A program made the position numbers and the translations under genes. Below the pieces are notes generated by a model. The model made no database searches and had not been told where the DNA came from. It saw only the letters and a program-made list of their open reading frames with translations. Below, in pieces: positions 7,117 through 14,884 of a stretch of DNA of 21,744 nt (positions are counted from its first letter, which is position 1; each line of letters starts with the position of its first letter). Origin of the DNA: an uncultured Burkholderiales bacterium (GTDB lineage: Bacteria > Pseudomonadota > Gammaproteobacteria > Burkholderiales > Burkholderiaceae_C); NCBI GenBank assembly GCA_903925445.1, contig CAIYFE010000293.1, forward strand, positions 1 to 21,744. The letters are read 5' to 3'.

Positions 7117-8784
7117 ATGCCTCGTTCCACCCAACTCCTGCACCCTCGCCGTGAAGCGGCCACTCCCTTGTCTGCGGCCACGGTGCTGCTGTTGCGCGAT
7201 GGCCCGCAAGGCCTGGAAGTGCTGATGACACGCCGCGCCATGAGCGCCAGCTTTGCACCCGGCGCTTATGTGTTTCCAGGCGGCGGTGTCGACGCCGCCG
7301 ATGCCCACAGCCATCCTTACGCCAAACGACGCAGCACCCAAAGTGATGTGCACCTGACCCAAGCAATTGCGGCCATCCGAGAAAGTTTTGAAGAACTGGG
7401 CGTTTTGTTGGCACGCCACAGCGACGCACGCTTGGCCGATGCCCAAGACATTGCAGCGCTGGATCGCAAGGCCAGTGCCGCGCAATTTGCCACCCAATGT
7501 CACGCACGCGGCTTGCAACTTTGCGCCGACGAAGTGTTTGTTTTGGCGCACTGGATCACCGATCGCGATTTGCCACGTCGCTTTGATGTGCCGTTTTTGG
7601 TCGCGCGCATGCCGCCAGAACAAACGCCCGTGGCCGATGAAAAAGAACAATTCGAACCCGTTTGGATTCGGCCTGCCGATGCCCTGGCGCGTCATGCACA
7701 AGGCAACTTCTTCATCATCTTTCCCACCATCCGCACTCTGGAACGCTTGCAAAGTCACGCCAGTGTGGACAGCGTGATGGCCGCTTGTGCCAATGAAACA
7801 CCTTGGTTCACCAGCTGTCCCCGGGCAGGTTGGTTGCATGGCAAGGAAGCACGCTACATGGAGCACGAGCCACCCTTTGGCGAACTCGCGCTGACGTGTC
7901 CCGATGGACAAATGCTGCATCACCTCGATTGGCAAACCGAACAACCTGTGGCGCTGACAAAAAACGTGCAACGCCTGACCGCACCCAATCCCGGCGTCAT
8001 GACGGGGCCCGGCACCAACAGCTACTTGGTGGGTGATCCCGACAGCGGCTACATCGCCATCGATCCCGGCCCCGCCGATCAAGAGCACCTGCAACGTTTG
8101 TGGCGCGCTGCGGGGGGAGACATTCGCTTCATCGTCTGCACCCATTCGCATCCCGACCACTCACCTGGCGCCAAACCATTACAAGCCCTGTGCCAACAAC
8201 ACGGCCATCGCCCGCCTGTGTTGGGTTTGTCCAGCGCGGCCACAGCCAGAGCAGCCAGCGAATTCACCCCCGATCGAGAACTCGGCGATGGCGAGTTGTT
8301 GGTGCTGCAAAGTCAAGATGCGCCGCACACTTTGCGCGTTGTCCACACGCCTGGCCATGCCGCCAACCATTTGTGCTTGGTGCTGGAAGAAGATGGCTTG
8401 CTATTTAGTGGCGACCACGTGTTGAATGGCAGCACCACCGTGGTGGATCCACCCGACGGCGACATGAACGATTACCTTGAGTCGCTGGACAAACTGCTGG
8501 CCGCGTGTGAACAAGACCACATCGAATTCATCTTGCCCGCGCATGGCTATGTGTTGGGCAATCTGTGGGGCGAGCCTTTTGATGCGCGCGCTTGCATCGA
8601 TCGCCTCAAGGCGCATCGACTCCAACGTGAAGCCAAAATCTTGGCCGTCATGCAAGCGCATCCCGAGGGCAGTTTGGACGACTGGGTCAAACTGGCTTAT
8701 GACGATGTGCCAGATCGCATGTGGCCCGTGGCCATGCGCTCATTGATGGCGCATGTGGCACGCATTCGCGCTGGATTGGCTTAG
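7117..8784 (+). CDS. NUDIX hydrolase / metallo-beta-lactamase-fold hydrolase fusion
   Basis: A 555-residue two-domain protein. Residues 15-215 form a NUDIX-like domain with FPGGGVDAAD (53-62) and RESFEELG (88-95). The canonical Nudix box is broken by an insertion of roughly 17 residues, as in NUDT19-type proteins. Residues 280-500 form a metallo-beta-lactamase domain with THSHPDH (342-348), HTPGH (410-414), SGDHVLNGST (431-440) and PAHG (474-477). The LACTB2-like C-terminus (about 485-555) looks like a winged helix. Likely activities are hydrolysis of a nucleoside-diphosphate or CoA derivative by the first domain and of a thioester or nucleic acid by the second; the substrates are unknown. 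The ATG has no ribosome-binding site. The TAG stop directly abuts the 3' end of rnpB. Confidence 0.88.
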   Translation: MPRSTQLLHPRREAATPLSAATVLLLRDGPQGLEVLMTRRAMSASFAPGAYVFPGGGVDAADAHSHPYAKRRSTQSDVHLTQAIAAIRESFEELGVLLARHSDARLADAQDIAALDRKASAAQFATQCHARGLQLCADEVFVLAHWITDRDLPRRFDVPFLVARMPPEQTPVADEKEQFEPVWIRPADALARHAQGNFFIIFPTIRTLERLQSHASVDSVMAACANETPWFTSCPRAGWLHGKEARYMEHEPPFGELALTCPDGQMLHHLDWQTEQPVALTKNVQRLTAPNPGVMTGPGTNSYLVGDPDSGYIAIDPGPADQEHLQRLWRAAGGDIRFIVCTHSHPDHSPGAKPLQALCQQHGHRPPVLGLSSAATARAASEFTPDRELGDGELLVLQSQDAPHTLRVVHTPGHAANHLCLVLEEDGLLFSGDHVLNGSTTVVDPPDGDMNDYLESLDKLLAACEQDHIEFILPAHGYVLGNLWGEPFDARACIDRLKAHRLQREAKILAVMQAHPEGSLDDWVKLAYDDVPDRMWPVAMRSLMAHVARIRAGLA

Positions 8785-8789
8785 AAAAA

Positions 8790-9112
8790 GTGTGAAGTCC
8801 ACCGATACGCCGGATTCTGTGCACCACGGTTGCCCGTGGCGTGACCGCCATTAATCTGGGCCGAGGGTTGCCCACTCGGCTCGGTGCTACCTACCCGCCA
8901 GCTCTGCGGAGCCACATCAACACTGGCCTACTTGGTATTGCTGCGCGTAGAGATTGCCCGTTTCACCCGCACTCAAGCGGCTCGTCTCTGTTGCTCTGAT
9001 CCTCACCTCACGGTGGAGAGGTGTTACCTCCTACGCTGTCCTATGCAGTCCGGACGTTCCTCCAGTGCGCCCTTTCGGGACTAGCACCGGCGGCGGTCTG
9101 GTGAACTTCACG
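8790..9112 (-). ncRNA. rnpB: RNase P RNA (class A)
   Basis: Catalytic RNA of RNase P, which matures tRNA 5' ends. On the minus strand the 5' segment GTGAAGTTCACC (9100-9111) pairs with the 3' segment GGTGGACTTCAC (8792-8803), giving a 12-bp P1 stem with one G-U pair. The conserved 5' core GAGGAACGTCCGGACTGC lies at 9045-9062. Other RNase P signatures are ACAGAGACGAG, GGGTGAAAC, AGATTAATGGCGGTC, and the 3' core CACAGAATCCGGCGTATCGG. The length of about 320 nt fits a betaproteobacterial class A RNA. A T-tract (8785-8789 read on the minus strand) follows the 3' end and abuts the stop codon of the convergent fusion gene. Ends are estimated from P1 and may be off by a few bases. Short reading frames inside are spurious. 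Confidence 0.96.
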
Positions 9113-9118
9113 GGTGCG

Positions 9119-9124
9119 ATTATC
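9119..9124 (-). promoter_or_regulatory. rnpB -10 element
   Basis: GATAAT on the minus strand ends 7 nt before the first base of the P1 stem, the normal distance from -10 to transcription start. No good -35 match lies 16-18 nt further upstream. It independently shows that GATAAT can serve as a -10 in this genome, supporting the same assignment at dapF and pyrC. Confidence 0.6.
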
Positions 9125-9210
9125 GCCGCTGGACCCCACGGAAGTTTGTGCAGTTTTCAGCGTCCTAAAATGTGGTGACATTTGCCCGATCACCACGGGC
9201 CACACTTGCC

Positions 9211-11016
9211 ATGATTCGAATCTCTGAACTCAAACTCCCTTTGACAGCCGTCGCGTTTGAAGAACGCCGCGCGGCCGATGCGCCCGCCGAAACCGAAGCT
9301 GACCGCCAACTTCCGCCCCACCCCATCGCCGCGTTGCAACAACTCGCGGCGCAAACTTTGGGCATTGACACACAAGACATTGCCAGCTTGCAAGTGTTCA
9401 AACGCAGTTTTGATGCGCGCAAAAAAAATCTGCTGGTGGTCTACATCGTTGACCTCGCACTCAAAGACACCGCACAAGAATCTGCGTTGTTGACGCAACA
9501 CGCGCACAACTCGCACATCCAAGCCACACCGAACATGACATGGACACCAGCGGTGCAGGCCCCAGCCGATTGGGGACAACACGCCGGTGCGCGACCCGTG
9601 GTGATTGGTTTTGGTCCATGCGGCATGTTTGCGGCCCTGACCTTGGCGCAAATGGGACTCCAACCCATCGTGATCGAACGCGGCACCACCGTGCGTCAGC
9701 GCACCAAAGACACTTGGGGACTGTGGCGCAAAAAAGTGCTCAACACCGAAAGCAATGTGCAGTTTGGCGAAGGCGGAGCAGGCACGTTTTCAGATGGCAA
9801 GCTGTACAGCCAAATCAAAGATCCGCGCCACTTAGGTCGCAAGGTGCTGGACGAGTTTGTGCGATTTGGCGCGCCCGAAGATATTTTGTTTGCAGCGCAT
9901 CCGCACATTGGCACGTTCAAACTGGTCAAAGTGGTCGAAGGGCTGCGCGAAGAAATCATTCGCTTAGGCGGTGAAGTGCGGTTTGAACAACGCGTGGTCG
10001 ACGTGCAGTACGAAACCATCGACCACCAACGCCAACTGCGCGCCTTGGTGGTGCTTGATGCAGCAACACAAACGCGCTACACCTTGCCAACCTCAGCAGC
10101 GGTGCTGGCCTTGGGGCACAGCGCGCGCGATACGTTTGTCATGCTGCACCGCCATGCCGTGGCGATGCAGGCCAAACCGTTTTCTGTGGGCGTTCGCATC
10201 GAGCATCCCCAAAGCGTGATTGATCGCGCACGTTGGGGACAACACGCGGGTCACGCGTTGCTTGGCGCGGCCGATTACAAATTGGTGCATCACGCCGCCA
10301 ACGGTCGCGCGGTTTACAGCTTTTGCATGTGCCCGGGCGGCACCGTGGTGGCAGCCACCAGCGAAGCCGGTCGTGTGGTGACCAACGGCATGAGCCAATA
10401 CTCACGCAGCGAGCGCAATGCCAACGCGGGCTTGGTGGTGGGCATTGATCCGCGCGACTATCCGCGCGATCCTGCCGTTTTCGAAGTCGAACTCGGACAA
10501 GACGCCAGCAACACCGTGCGCCATGACACGCACGATGCACTCGATGGTTTTCATCCCCTCGCCGGTTTGGTGTTGCAACGCCAACTCGAAGCCCATGCCT
10601 ATGTGCTGGGTGGCAGCAACTACGAAGCGCCCGCGCAGCGAGTCGGTGATTTTCTAGCCCATCGCGCCTCCACATCGCTGGGCAGCGTGCAGCCTTCTTA
10701 CAAACCCGGCGTGAAAATGACCGCGTTAGATTCGGCCCTGCCCGATTACGCCATCGCAGCCATGCGTGAAGCCATTCCGGTGTTCGGACAAAAAATCAAA
10801 GGGTTTGACATGGGCGACGCTGTCATGACGGGCGTGGAAACCCGCACGTCGTCGCCGCTGCGCATTGACCGGGACGACCACAGCTTACAAAGCCCCACCT
10901 TGGCGGGGCTCTACCCTGCGGGCGAAGGCGCTGGCTACGCGGGAGGCATTTTGTCGGCGGGGGTGGACGGCATCAAAGTGGCAGAAGCTGTGGCGCGTCA
11001 ACTGCTTTGCCCCTAA
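9211..11016 (+). CDS. NAD(P)/FAD-dependent oxidoreductase, COG2509-like
   Basis: A 601-residue flavoprotein of the uncharacterised FAD-dependent dehydrogenase group. A helical, DUF-like N-terminal region (about 1-110) precedes a dinucleotide-binding motif VVIGFGPCGMFAAL (130-143). GEGGAGTFSDGKL (187-199) is highly characteristic of this family, as are the C-terminal MTGVETRTSSP and YPAGEGAGYAGGILSAG, which bind FAD. The substrate is unknown. The ATG at 9211 is preferred by family fit (MIRISELKLPL); the frame also opens at GTG 9172. No Shine-Dalgarno precedes ATG 9211. TAAAAT (9166-9171) could be a -10 giving a short leader of about 33 nt, but no clear -35 accompanies it. The gene is divergent from rnpB. 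Confidence 0.85.
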   Translation: MIRISELKLPLTAVAFEERRAADAPAETEADRQLPPHPIAALQQLAAQTLGIDTQDIASLQVFKRSFDARKKNLLVVYIVDLALKDTAQESALLTQHAHNSHIQATPNMTWTPAVQAPADWGQHAGARPVVIGFGPCGMFAALTLAQMGLQPIVIERGTTVRQRTKDTWGLWRKKVLNTESNVQFGEGGAGTFSDGKLYSQIKDPRHLGRKVLDEFVRFGAPEDILFAAHPHIGTFKLVKVVEGLREEIIRLGGEVRFEQRVVDVQYETIDHQRQLRALVVLDAATQTRYTLPTSAAVLALGHSARDTFVMLHRHAVAMQAKPFSVGVRIEHPQSVIDRARWGQHAGHALLGAADYKLVHHAANGRAVYSFCMCPGGTVVAATSEAGRVVTNGMSQYSRSERNANAGLVVGIDPRDYPRDPAVFEVELGQDASNTVRHDTHDALDGFHPLAGLVLQRQLEAHAYVLGGSNYEAPAQRVGDFLAHRASTSLGSVQPSYKPGVKMTALDSALPDYAIAAMREAIPVFGQKIKGFDMGDAVMTGVETRTSSPLRIDRDDHSLQSPTLAGLYPAGEGAGYAGGILSAGVDGIKVAEAVARQLLCP

Positions 11017-11027
11017 AACCCCAAGGA

Positions 11028-11055
11028 TTGGGCCGCACGGCGAACCTGACACAAT
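11028..11055 (+). promoter_or_regulatory. Predicted cysK promoter
   Basis: TTGGGC (11028-11033) and CACAAT (11050-11055) are separated by 16 nt, as sigma-70-like -35 and -10 boxes. The start site would be near 11062, leaving a leader of about 33 nt that contains the AGGAG of cysK. The match is modest. Confidence 0.4.
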
Positions 11056-11094
11056 TCGCTTTTCGTGCATTTTTATTGCGATCAGGAGACACCC

Positions 11095-12012
11095 ATGAAA
11101 GCTCAAAACGTTTTAGAAACCATCGGCAACACGCCCCACATTCGCATCAACCGCTTGTTTGGCCAAACCCATCAGGTGTGGATCAAGTCTGAACGCACCA
11201 ACCCCGGTGGCTCCATCAAAGATCGCATTGCTTTGTCGATGGTTGAAGCGGCTGAAAAATCAGGCGCACTCAAGCCCGGTGGCACCATCATCGAGCCCAC
11301 CTCGGGCAACACAGGCGTTGGCCTGGCGATGGTCGCCGCAGTCAAAGGCTACAAACTGGTGTTGGTCATGCCCGACAGCATGTCCATCGAACGCCGGCGT
11401 TTGATGTTGGCCTACGGTGCCACCTTTGATTTGACGCCCCGCGAAAAAGGCATGAAAGGCGCCATCGCCCGTGCCGAAGAACTCGCAGCACAAACCCCAG
11501 GCGCATGGATTCCACAACAATTTGAAAATCCCGCCAACATCGACGTGCACGTGCGCACCACCGCGCAAGAAATTCTGGCCGATTTCCCCAACGGCGTGGA
11601 TGTGCTGATCACCGGCGTGGGCACGGGCGGCCACCTGAGCGGCACAGCCAAAGTGCTCAAAGCCAAATGGCCTCAACTCAAGGTGTATGCGGTGGAGCCC
11701 ACGGCTTCGCCGGTCATCTCTGGAGGCGCACCTGCACCGCACCCCATTCAAGGCATTGGCGCTGGATTCATCCCCAAAAACTTGGAGACCGGTTTGCTCG
11801 ATGGTGTGATTCAAGTCGAAGCAGAAGCCGCGCGCGAGATGGGCCGACGCAGTGCTTGCGAAGAAGGTTTGTTGGTGGGCATCTCTTCGGGTGCCACGCT
11901 GGCTGCCATCGCACAAAAATTACCTGAAATCGCCCACGGTGCCACCGTGCTTGGCTTCAACTACGACACGGGCGAGCGCTACTTGTCGGTTGACGGCTAC
12001 TTGCCAAGCTAA
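11095..12012 (+). CDS. cysK: Cysteine synthase (O-acetylserine sulfhydrylase)
   Basis: A 305-residue PLP enzyme making cysteine from O-acetylserine and sulfide. PLP lysine is K42 in NPGGSIKDR (37-45). The substrate loop TSGNTG (69-74) and the phosphate-binding GVGTGGHLSG are present, and the C-terminal SSGATLAA is typical. An AGGAG (11085-11089 region) precedes ATG 11095, so the open frame from 11065 is not used. CysK is favoured over CysM by the QFENPANIDVH segment, but the two are close and the length fits either. The radical SAM gene starts 24 nt after the stop, so cotranscription is likely. Confidence 0.88.
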   Translation: MKAQNVLETIGNTPHIRINRLFGQTHQVWIKSERTNPGGSIKDRIALSMVEAAEKSGALKPGGTIIEPTSGNTGVGLAMVAAVKGYKLVLVMPDSMSIERRRLMLAYGATFDLTPREKGMKGAIARAEELAAQTPGAWIPQQFENPANIDVHVRTTAQEILADFPNGVDVLITGVGTGGHLSGTAKVLKAKWPQLKVYAVEPTASPVISGGAPAPHPIQGIGAGFIPKNLETGLLDGVIQVEAEAAREMGRRSACEEGLLVGISSGATLAAIAQKLPEIAHGATVLGFNYDTGERYLSVDGYLPS

Positions 12013-12036
12013 GTGTTACCAACACCCAAGGCTTGT

Positions 12037-13935
12037 ATGCGCGTGTTGAGCCTCATCCCACCGATGACGCAACTCAACACGCCCTACCCGTCCACGGCTT
12101 ACTTGACCGGATTTTTACGCAGCCAAGGCGTGGACGCGGTGCAAGATGATTTGGCACTCCAATTGGTGCTGCACATCTTCACGCCGCAAGGTTTGGATCG
12201 CATGCGCACGCAAGCGTTGGCCTTGCCCGAAACTGCACGTTCGGCCAGCGTCAATTTCTTTTTGGACTACTTTGACGACTACCGCAGCACCATCGCCCAC
12301 ACGATGGCTTTTTTGCAAGGTCGTGACGCCACGCTCAACCACCGCATTGCTGGGCGCGGTTTCTTGCCCGAAGGGCCACGTTTTGCTGCACTCGATGCCT
12401 ACGAGGGCTTAGACGACAACGCCGATTCACTCGCCTGGGCCTTTGGTGCGCTGGGACAAACCGACCGCGCGCGTCACCTTGCCACACTCTACTTGAACGA
12501 CTTGGCCGATGTGCTGCGCGATGCCGTCGATGACCGCTTTGAGTTCGTGCGTTACGCCGAATCACTGGCCAGCAGCCAAGCCAGCTTCGATCCCTTGGCT
12601 CAAGCCTTGGCCGCACCCAACACTTGGGTCGACGATGTGTTGCAACAGCTCACGCGCGAGAGCGTGGCCAAACATCTACCGCAATTGGTTTTGTTGTCGG
12701 TGCCTTTTCCAGGTGCGATGTACGCAGCCTTGCGCATGGCGCAAACCCTCAAAGCGGATTTCCCGCACGTGCGCATTGGCATGGGAGGCGGTTTTGTCAA
12801 CACCGAATTGCGCCAACTCAAAGAGCCCCGGTTGTTTGACTTTGTGGATTTCGTCACCTTGGACGCTGGCGAGCGCCCTGTCATGTGTTTGGTCGAGCAC
12901 GTGCAAGGTGCGCGCAGCCAACAACGCTTGGTTCGCACTTTTGTGCGCGACGAGGCGGGACAAGTTCGCTACATCCACTGGCCCGAACCCGATGTGCCGT
13001 TCGAAAACATCGGCACGCCCACTTGGGACGGTTTGCCCCTGGATCAGTACTTGTCGCTGCTGGACATGCTCAACCCCATGCACCGACTGTGGAGCGATGG
13101 CCGTTGGAACAAACTCACCATCGCCCACGGTTGCTATTGGAAAAAATGCAGCTTTTGCGATGTGAGCTTGGACTACATCAGCCGCTACGAAACGGCCTCT
13201 GCCAGCGTGTTGGTCGATCGCATCCAAGCCATCGTGGCAGAAACCGGACAAACCGGTTTTCATTTTGTTGACGAAGCCGCGCCCCCCAAAGCCCTCAAAG
13301 CCCTGGCCGAAGAACTGTTGCGCCGGCGTGTGCAAATTTCTTGGTGGGGCAACATTCGTTTTGAAAAAACCTTCACCCCTGAACTGGCCGAACTGCTGGC
13401 ACAAAGCGGCTGCATTGCCATGTCGGGCGGCTTGGAAGTGGCCTCAGACCGTTTATTGGCATTGATGAAAAAAGGCGTCAGCGTTGAACAAGTGGCGCGC
13501 GTGACCAAAGGTTTTGCCGATGCTGGCATTTTGGTACACGCTTACTTGATGTACGGATTTCCAACCCAAACCCTGCAAGACACCGTCGATGCGTTGGAGT
13601 ACGTGCGCCAGTTGTTTGAAAACGGTTGCATCCAAAGCGGATTTTTTCATCGATTCGCTTGCACCGTGCATTCACCGGTGGGTCAAGATCCAGCGCACTA
13701 TGGCATCTCGCTCATCCCCAATCCGCCCGTGACTTTTGGTGAAAACGACATCGGCTTTGTCGACCCCACCGGGACCGACCACGATTTACTCGGCCGTGGA
13801 TTGAAAAAAGCAATTTACAACTTCATGCACGGCGTGGGTTTGGACACCGACGTGCGCGCTTGGTTTGATTTACCCAAAGGCGCGTGCCCCAAACCCAAGG
13901 TGTCAAGGCAAGCAATTTTTAAGGCGCTTGCTTGA
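12037..13935 (+). CDS. B12-binding-type radical SAM protein with CX4CX2C motif
   Basis: A 632-residue putative radical SAM enzyme. The N-terminus (MRVLSLIPPMTQLNTPYPST) and the later VLLSVPFPGAMYAAL (218-232) and RIGMGGGFVN (246-255) resemble a cobalamin-binding Rossmann fold, with no DxHxxG motif. Roughly 130 mostly helical residues (about 60-205) separate these parts. The [4Fe-4S] motif is HGCYWKKCSFCD with C366, C371 and C374, so the spacing is CX4CX2C instead of the usual CX3CX2C. SAM-binding features such as SGGLEVASDRLL (463-474) and MYGFPTQT (505-512) follow. Function is unknown. AAGG lies 5 nt before ATG 12037; a GTG at 12013 is the alternative. It follows cysK by 24 nt and ends 7 nt before convergent htpX. 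Confidence 0.82.
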   Translation: MRVLSLIPPMTQLNTPYPSTAYLTGFLRSQGVDAVQDDLALQLVLHIFTPQGLDRMRTQALALPETARSASVNFFLDYFDDYRSTIAHTMAFLQGRDATLNHRIAGRGFLPEGPRFAALDAYEGLDDNADSLAWAFGALGQTDRARHLATLYLNDLADVLRDAVDDRFEFVRYAESLASSQASFDPLAQALAAPNTWVDDVLQQLTRESVAKHLPQLVLLSVPFPGAMYAALRMAQTLKADFPHVRIGMGGGFVNTELRQLKEPRLFDFVDFVTLDAGERPVMCLVEHVQGARSQQRLVRTFVRDEAGQVRYIHWPEPDVPFENIGTPTWDGLPLDQYLSLLDMLNPMHRLWSDGRWNKLTIAHGCYWKKCSFCDVSLDYISRYETASASVLVDRIQAIVAETGQTGFHFVDEAAPPKALKALAEELLRRRVQISWWGNIRFEKTFTPELAELLAQSGCIAMSGGLEVASDRLLALMKKGVSVEQVARVTKGFADAGILVHAYLMYGFPTQTLQDTVDALEYVRQLFENGCIQSGFFHRFACTVHSPVGQDPAHYGISLIPNPPVTFGENDIGFVDPTGTDHDLLGRGLKKAIYNFMHGVGLDTDVRAWFDLPKGACPKPKVSRQAIFKALA

Positions 13936-13942
13936 TGACCAA

Positions 13943-14809
13943 CTAAGCCTGCAAGGCCGAAATCCTGTCTTGCAGCGGCGGATGCGAGGCAAACAACTTG
14001 CCCAAATCGCCTGTGATGCCCATGGCTGCGACGTTGCTGGGCAAAGCGCCTGCTTGCATCTGACCCAAGCGGGACAACGCATTGATCATGGGTTGTCGGC
14101 TTCCCAACAGTTGGGCAGACCCTGCGTCGGCTCTGAATTCGCGCTGGCGACTGAACCAGGCCACGATCATGCTCGCCACAAATCCCAACACGATGTCCAG
14201 CACGATGCTGGTGACGTAATAGCCCATGCCTGGACCACTCGATTCTTCGTCGTTTTTGCGCAGCATGCTGTCCACGAAATAACCAATGACGCGACTCAAG
14301 AAGACCACGAAGGTGTTGAGCACGCCTTGGATCAAAGTCAGCGTGACCATGTCGCCATTGGCGATGTGGGCAATTTCATGGCCGAGCACAGCCTCCACTT
14401 CTTCGCGTGTCATGCCACGCAACAGCCCAGTGGACACCGCCACCAAAGCCGAGTTTTTGAAAGCGCCCGTGGCAAAAGCGTTGGGATCGCCCTCATAAAT
14501 TGCCACCTCGGGCATGGCAATGCCGGCGCGCTCAGACAAGCGGCGCACGGTGTCCAAAATCCACGCCTCGTCGGCATTGCTGGCCTGTGTGATGACCTGC
14601 GCGCCGGTCGACATTTTGGCCATCCACTTGCTCAGCAGCAGCGAGATGAACGCGCCACCAAAACCCATCACCATGGCAAAGCCCAACAAGGCCGTCAGGT
14701 TCAAGCCATTGGCCGTGAGATAACGGTTCACCCCCAACACACTGGCCACCACGCCCAACACCAACATGATGGCCAAGTTGGTTGCGATGAACAAAATCAC
14801 TCGTTTCAT
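13943..14809 (-). CDS. htpX: Membrane zinc metalloprotease HtpX
   Basis: A 288-residue M48 protease of the inner membrane that degrades misfolded membrane proteins; E. coli HtpX has 293 residues. Two N-terminal membrane segments (about 4-26 and 38-60) are followed by the zinc motif HEIAH (H144, E145, H148) and the third ligand E224 in REFRADAGS. Further hydrophobic segments lie at about 160-178 and 198-218. ATG 14809 is chosen because AAGGA lies 5 nt upstream and the protein then begins MKRVILFIA, as in homologues. The frame extension to 14836 is unlikely. It follows pyrC by 75 nt but has its own promoter candidate. It is convergent with the radical SAM gene. Confidence 0.95.
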   Translation of the reverse strand: MKRVILFIATNLAIMLVLGVVASVLGVNRYLTANGLNLTALLGFAMVMGFGGAFISLLLSKWMAKMSTGAQVITQASNADEAWILDTVRRLSERAGIAMPEVAIYEGDPNAFATGAFKNSALVAVSTGLLRGMTREEVEAVLGHEIAHIANGDMVTLTLIQGVLNTFVVFLSRVIGYFVDSMLRKNDEESSGPGMGYYVTSIVLDIVLGFVASMIVAWFSRQREFRADAGSAQLLGSRQPMINALSRLGQMQAGALPSNVAAMGITGDLGKLFASHPPLQDRISALQA

Positions 14810-14852
14810 ATCAATCCTTTCAAGCGGCGCCGACAAATGACCGCAATCAGAA

Positions 14853-14880
14853 TATATAAGTACTCATTTTCAAATTTCAA
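14853..14880 (-). promoter_or_regulatory. Predicted htpX promoter
   Basis: On the minus strand, TTGAAA (14875-14880) and TATATA (14853-14858) are spaced by 16 nt. The -35 lies just after the pyrC stop codon. The start would be near 14846, giving a leader of about 37 nt with the AAGGA of htpX. CTTGAAA also resembles a heat-shock sigma -35 box, but no CCCCAT-like -10 is present. Confidence 0.55.
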
Positions 14881-14884
14881 GTGA

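Noticed and set aside
7069..8160. Minus-strand reading frame of 363 codons opposite the NUDIX domain
   Set aside because: Antisense to an intact gene with recognisable motifs; no family features and no ribosome-binding site.
8884..9178. Short plus-strand reading frames in the gap between the fusion gene and the FAD gene
   Set aside because: They lie inside the RNase P RNA, whose structure and conserved motifs fully explain this stretch.
9201..9213. Leaderless start for the FAD oxidoreductase gene
   Set aside because: The only hexamer near the ATG is CACACT, 4 nt away, with 3 of 6 matches; spacing and sequence do not fit the other four cases.
13936..13942. Bidirectional terminator between the radical SAM gene and htpX
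   Set aside because: Only 7 nt separate the convergent genes; the best nearby hairpin has a 5-bp stem and no T-tract.
14853..14880. Heat-shock sigma (sigma-32) promoter for htpX
   Set aside because: CTTGAAA fits the -35 but no CCCCAT-like -10 is found; a housekeeping -10 (TATATA) explains the site better.
13865..14884. Plus-strand reading frame of 339 codons opposite htpX
   Set aside because: It lies antisense to a complete, clearly recognised htpX gene and its product is His/Gln-rich without any known domain, typical of antisense frames in this composition.
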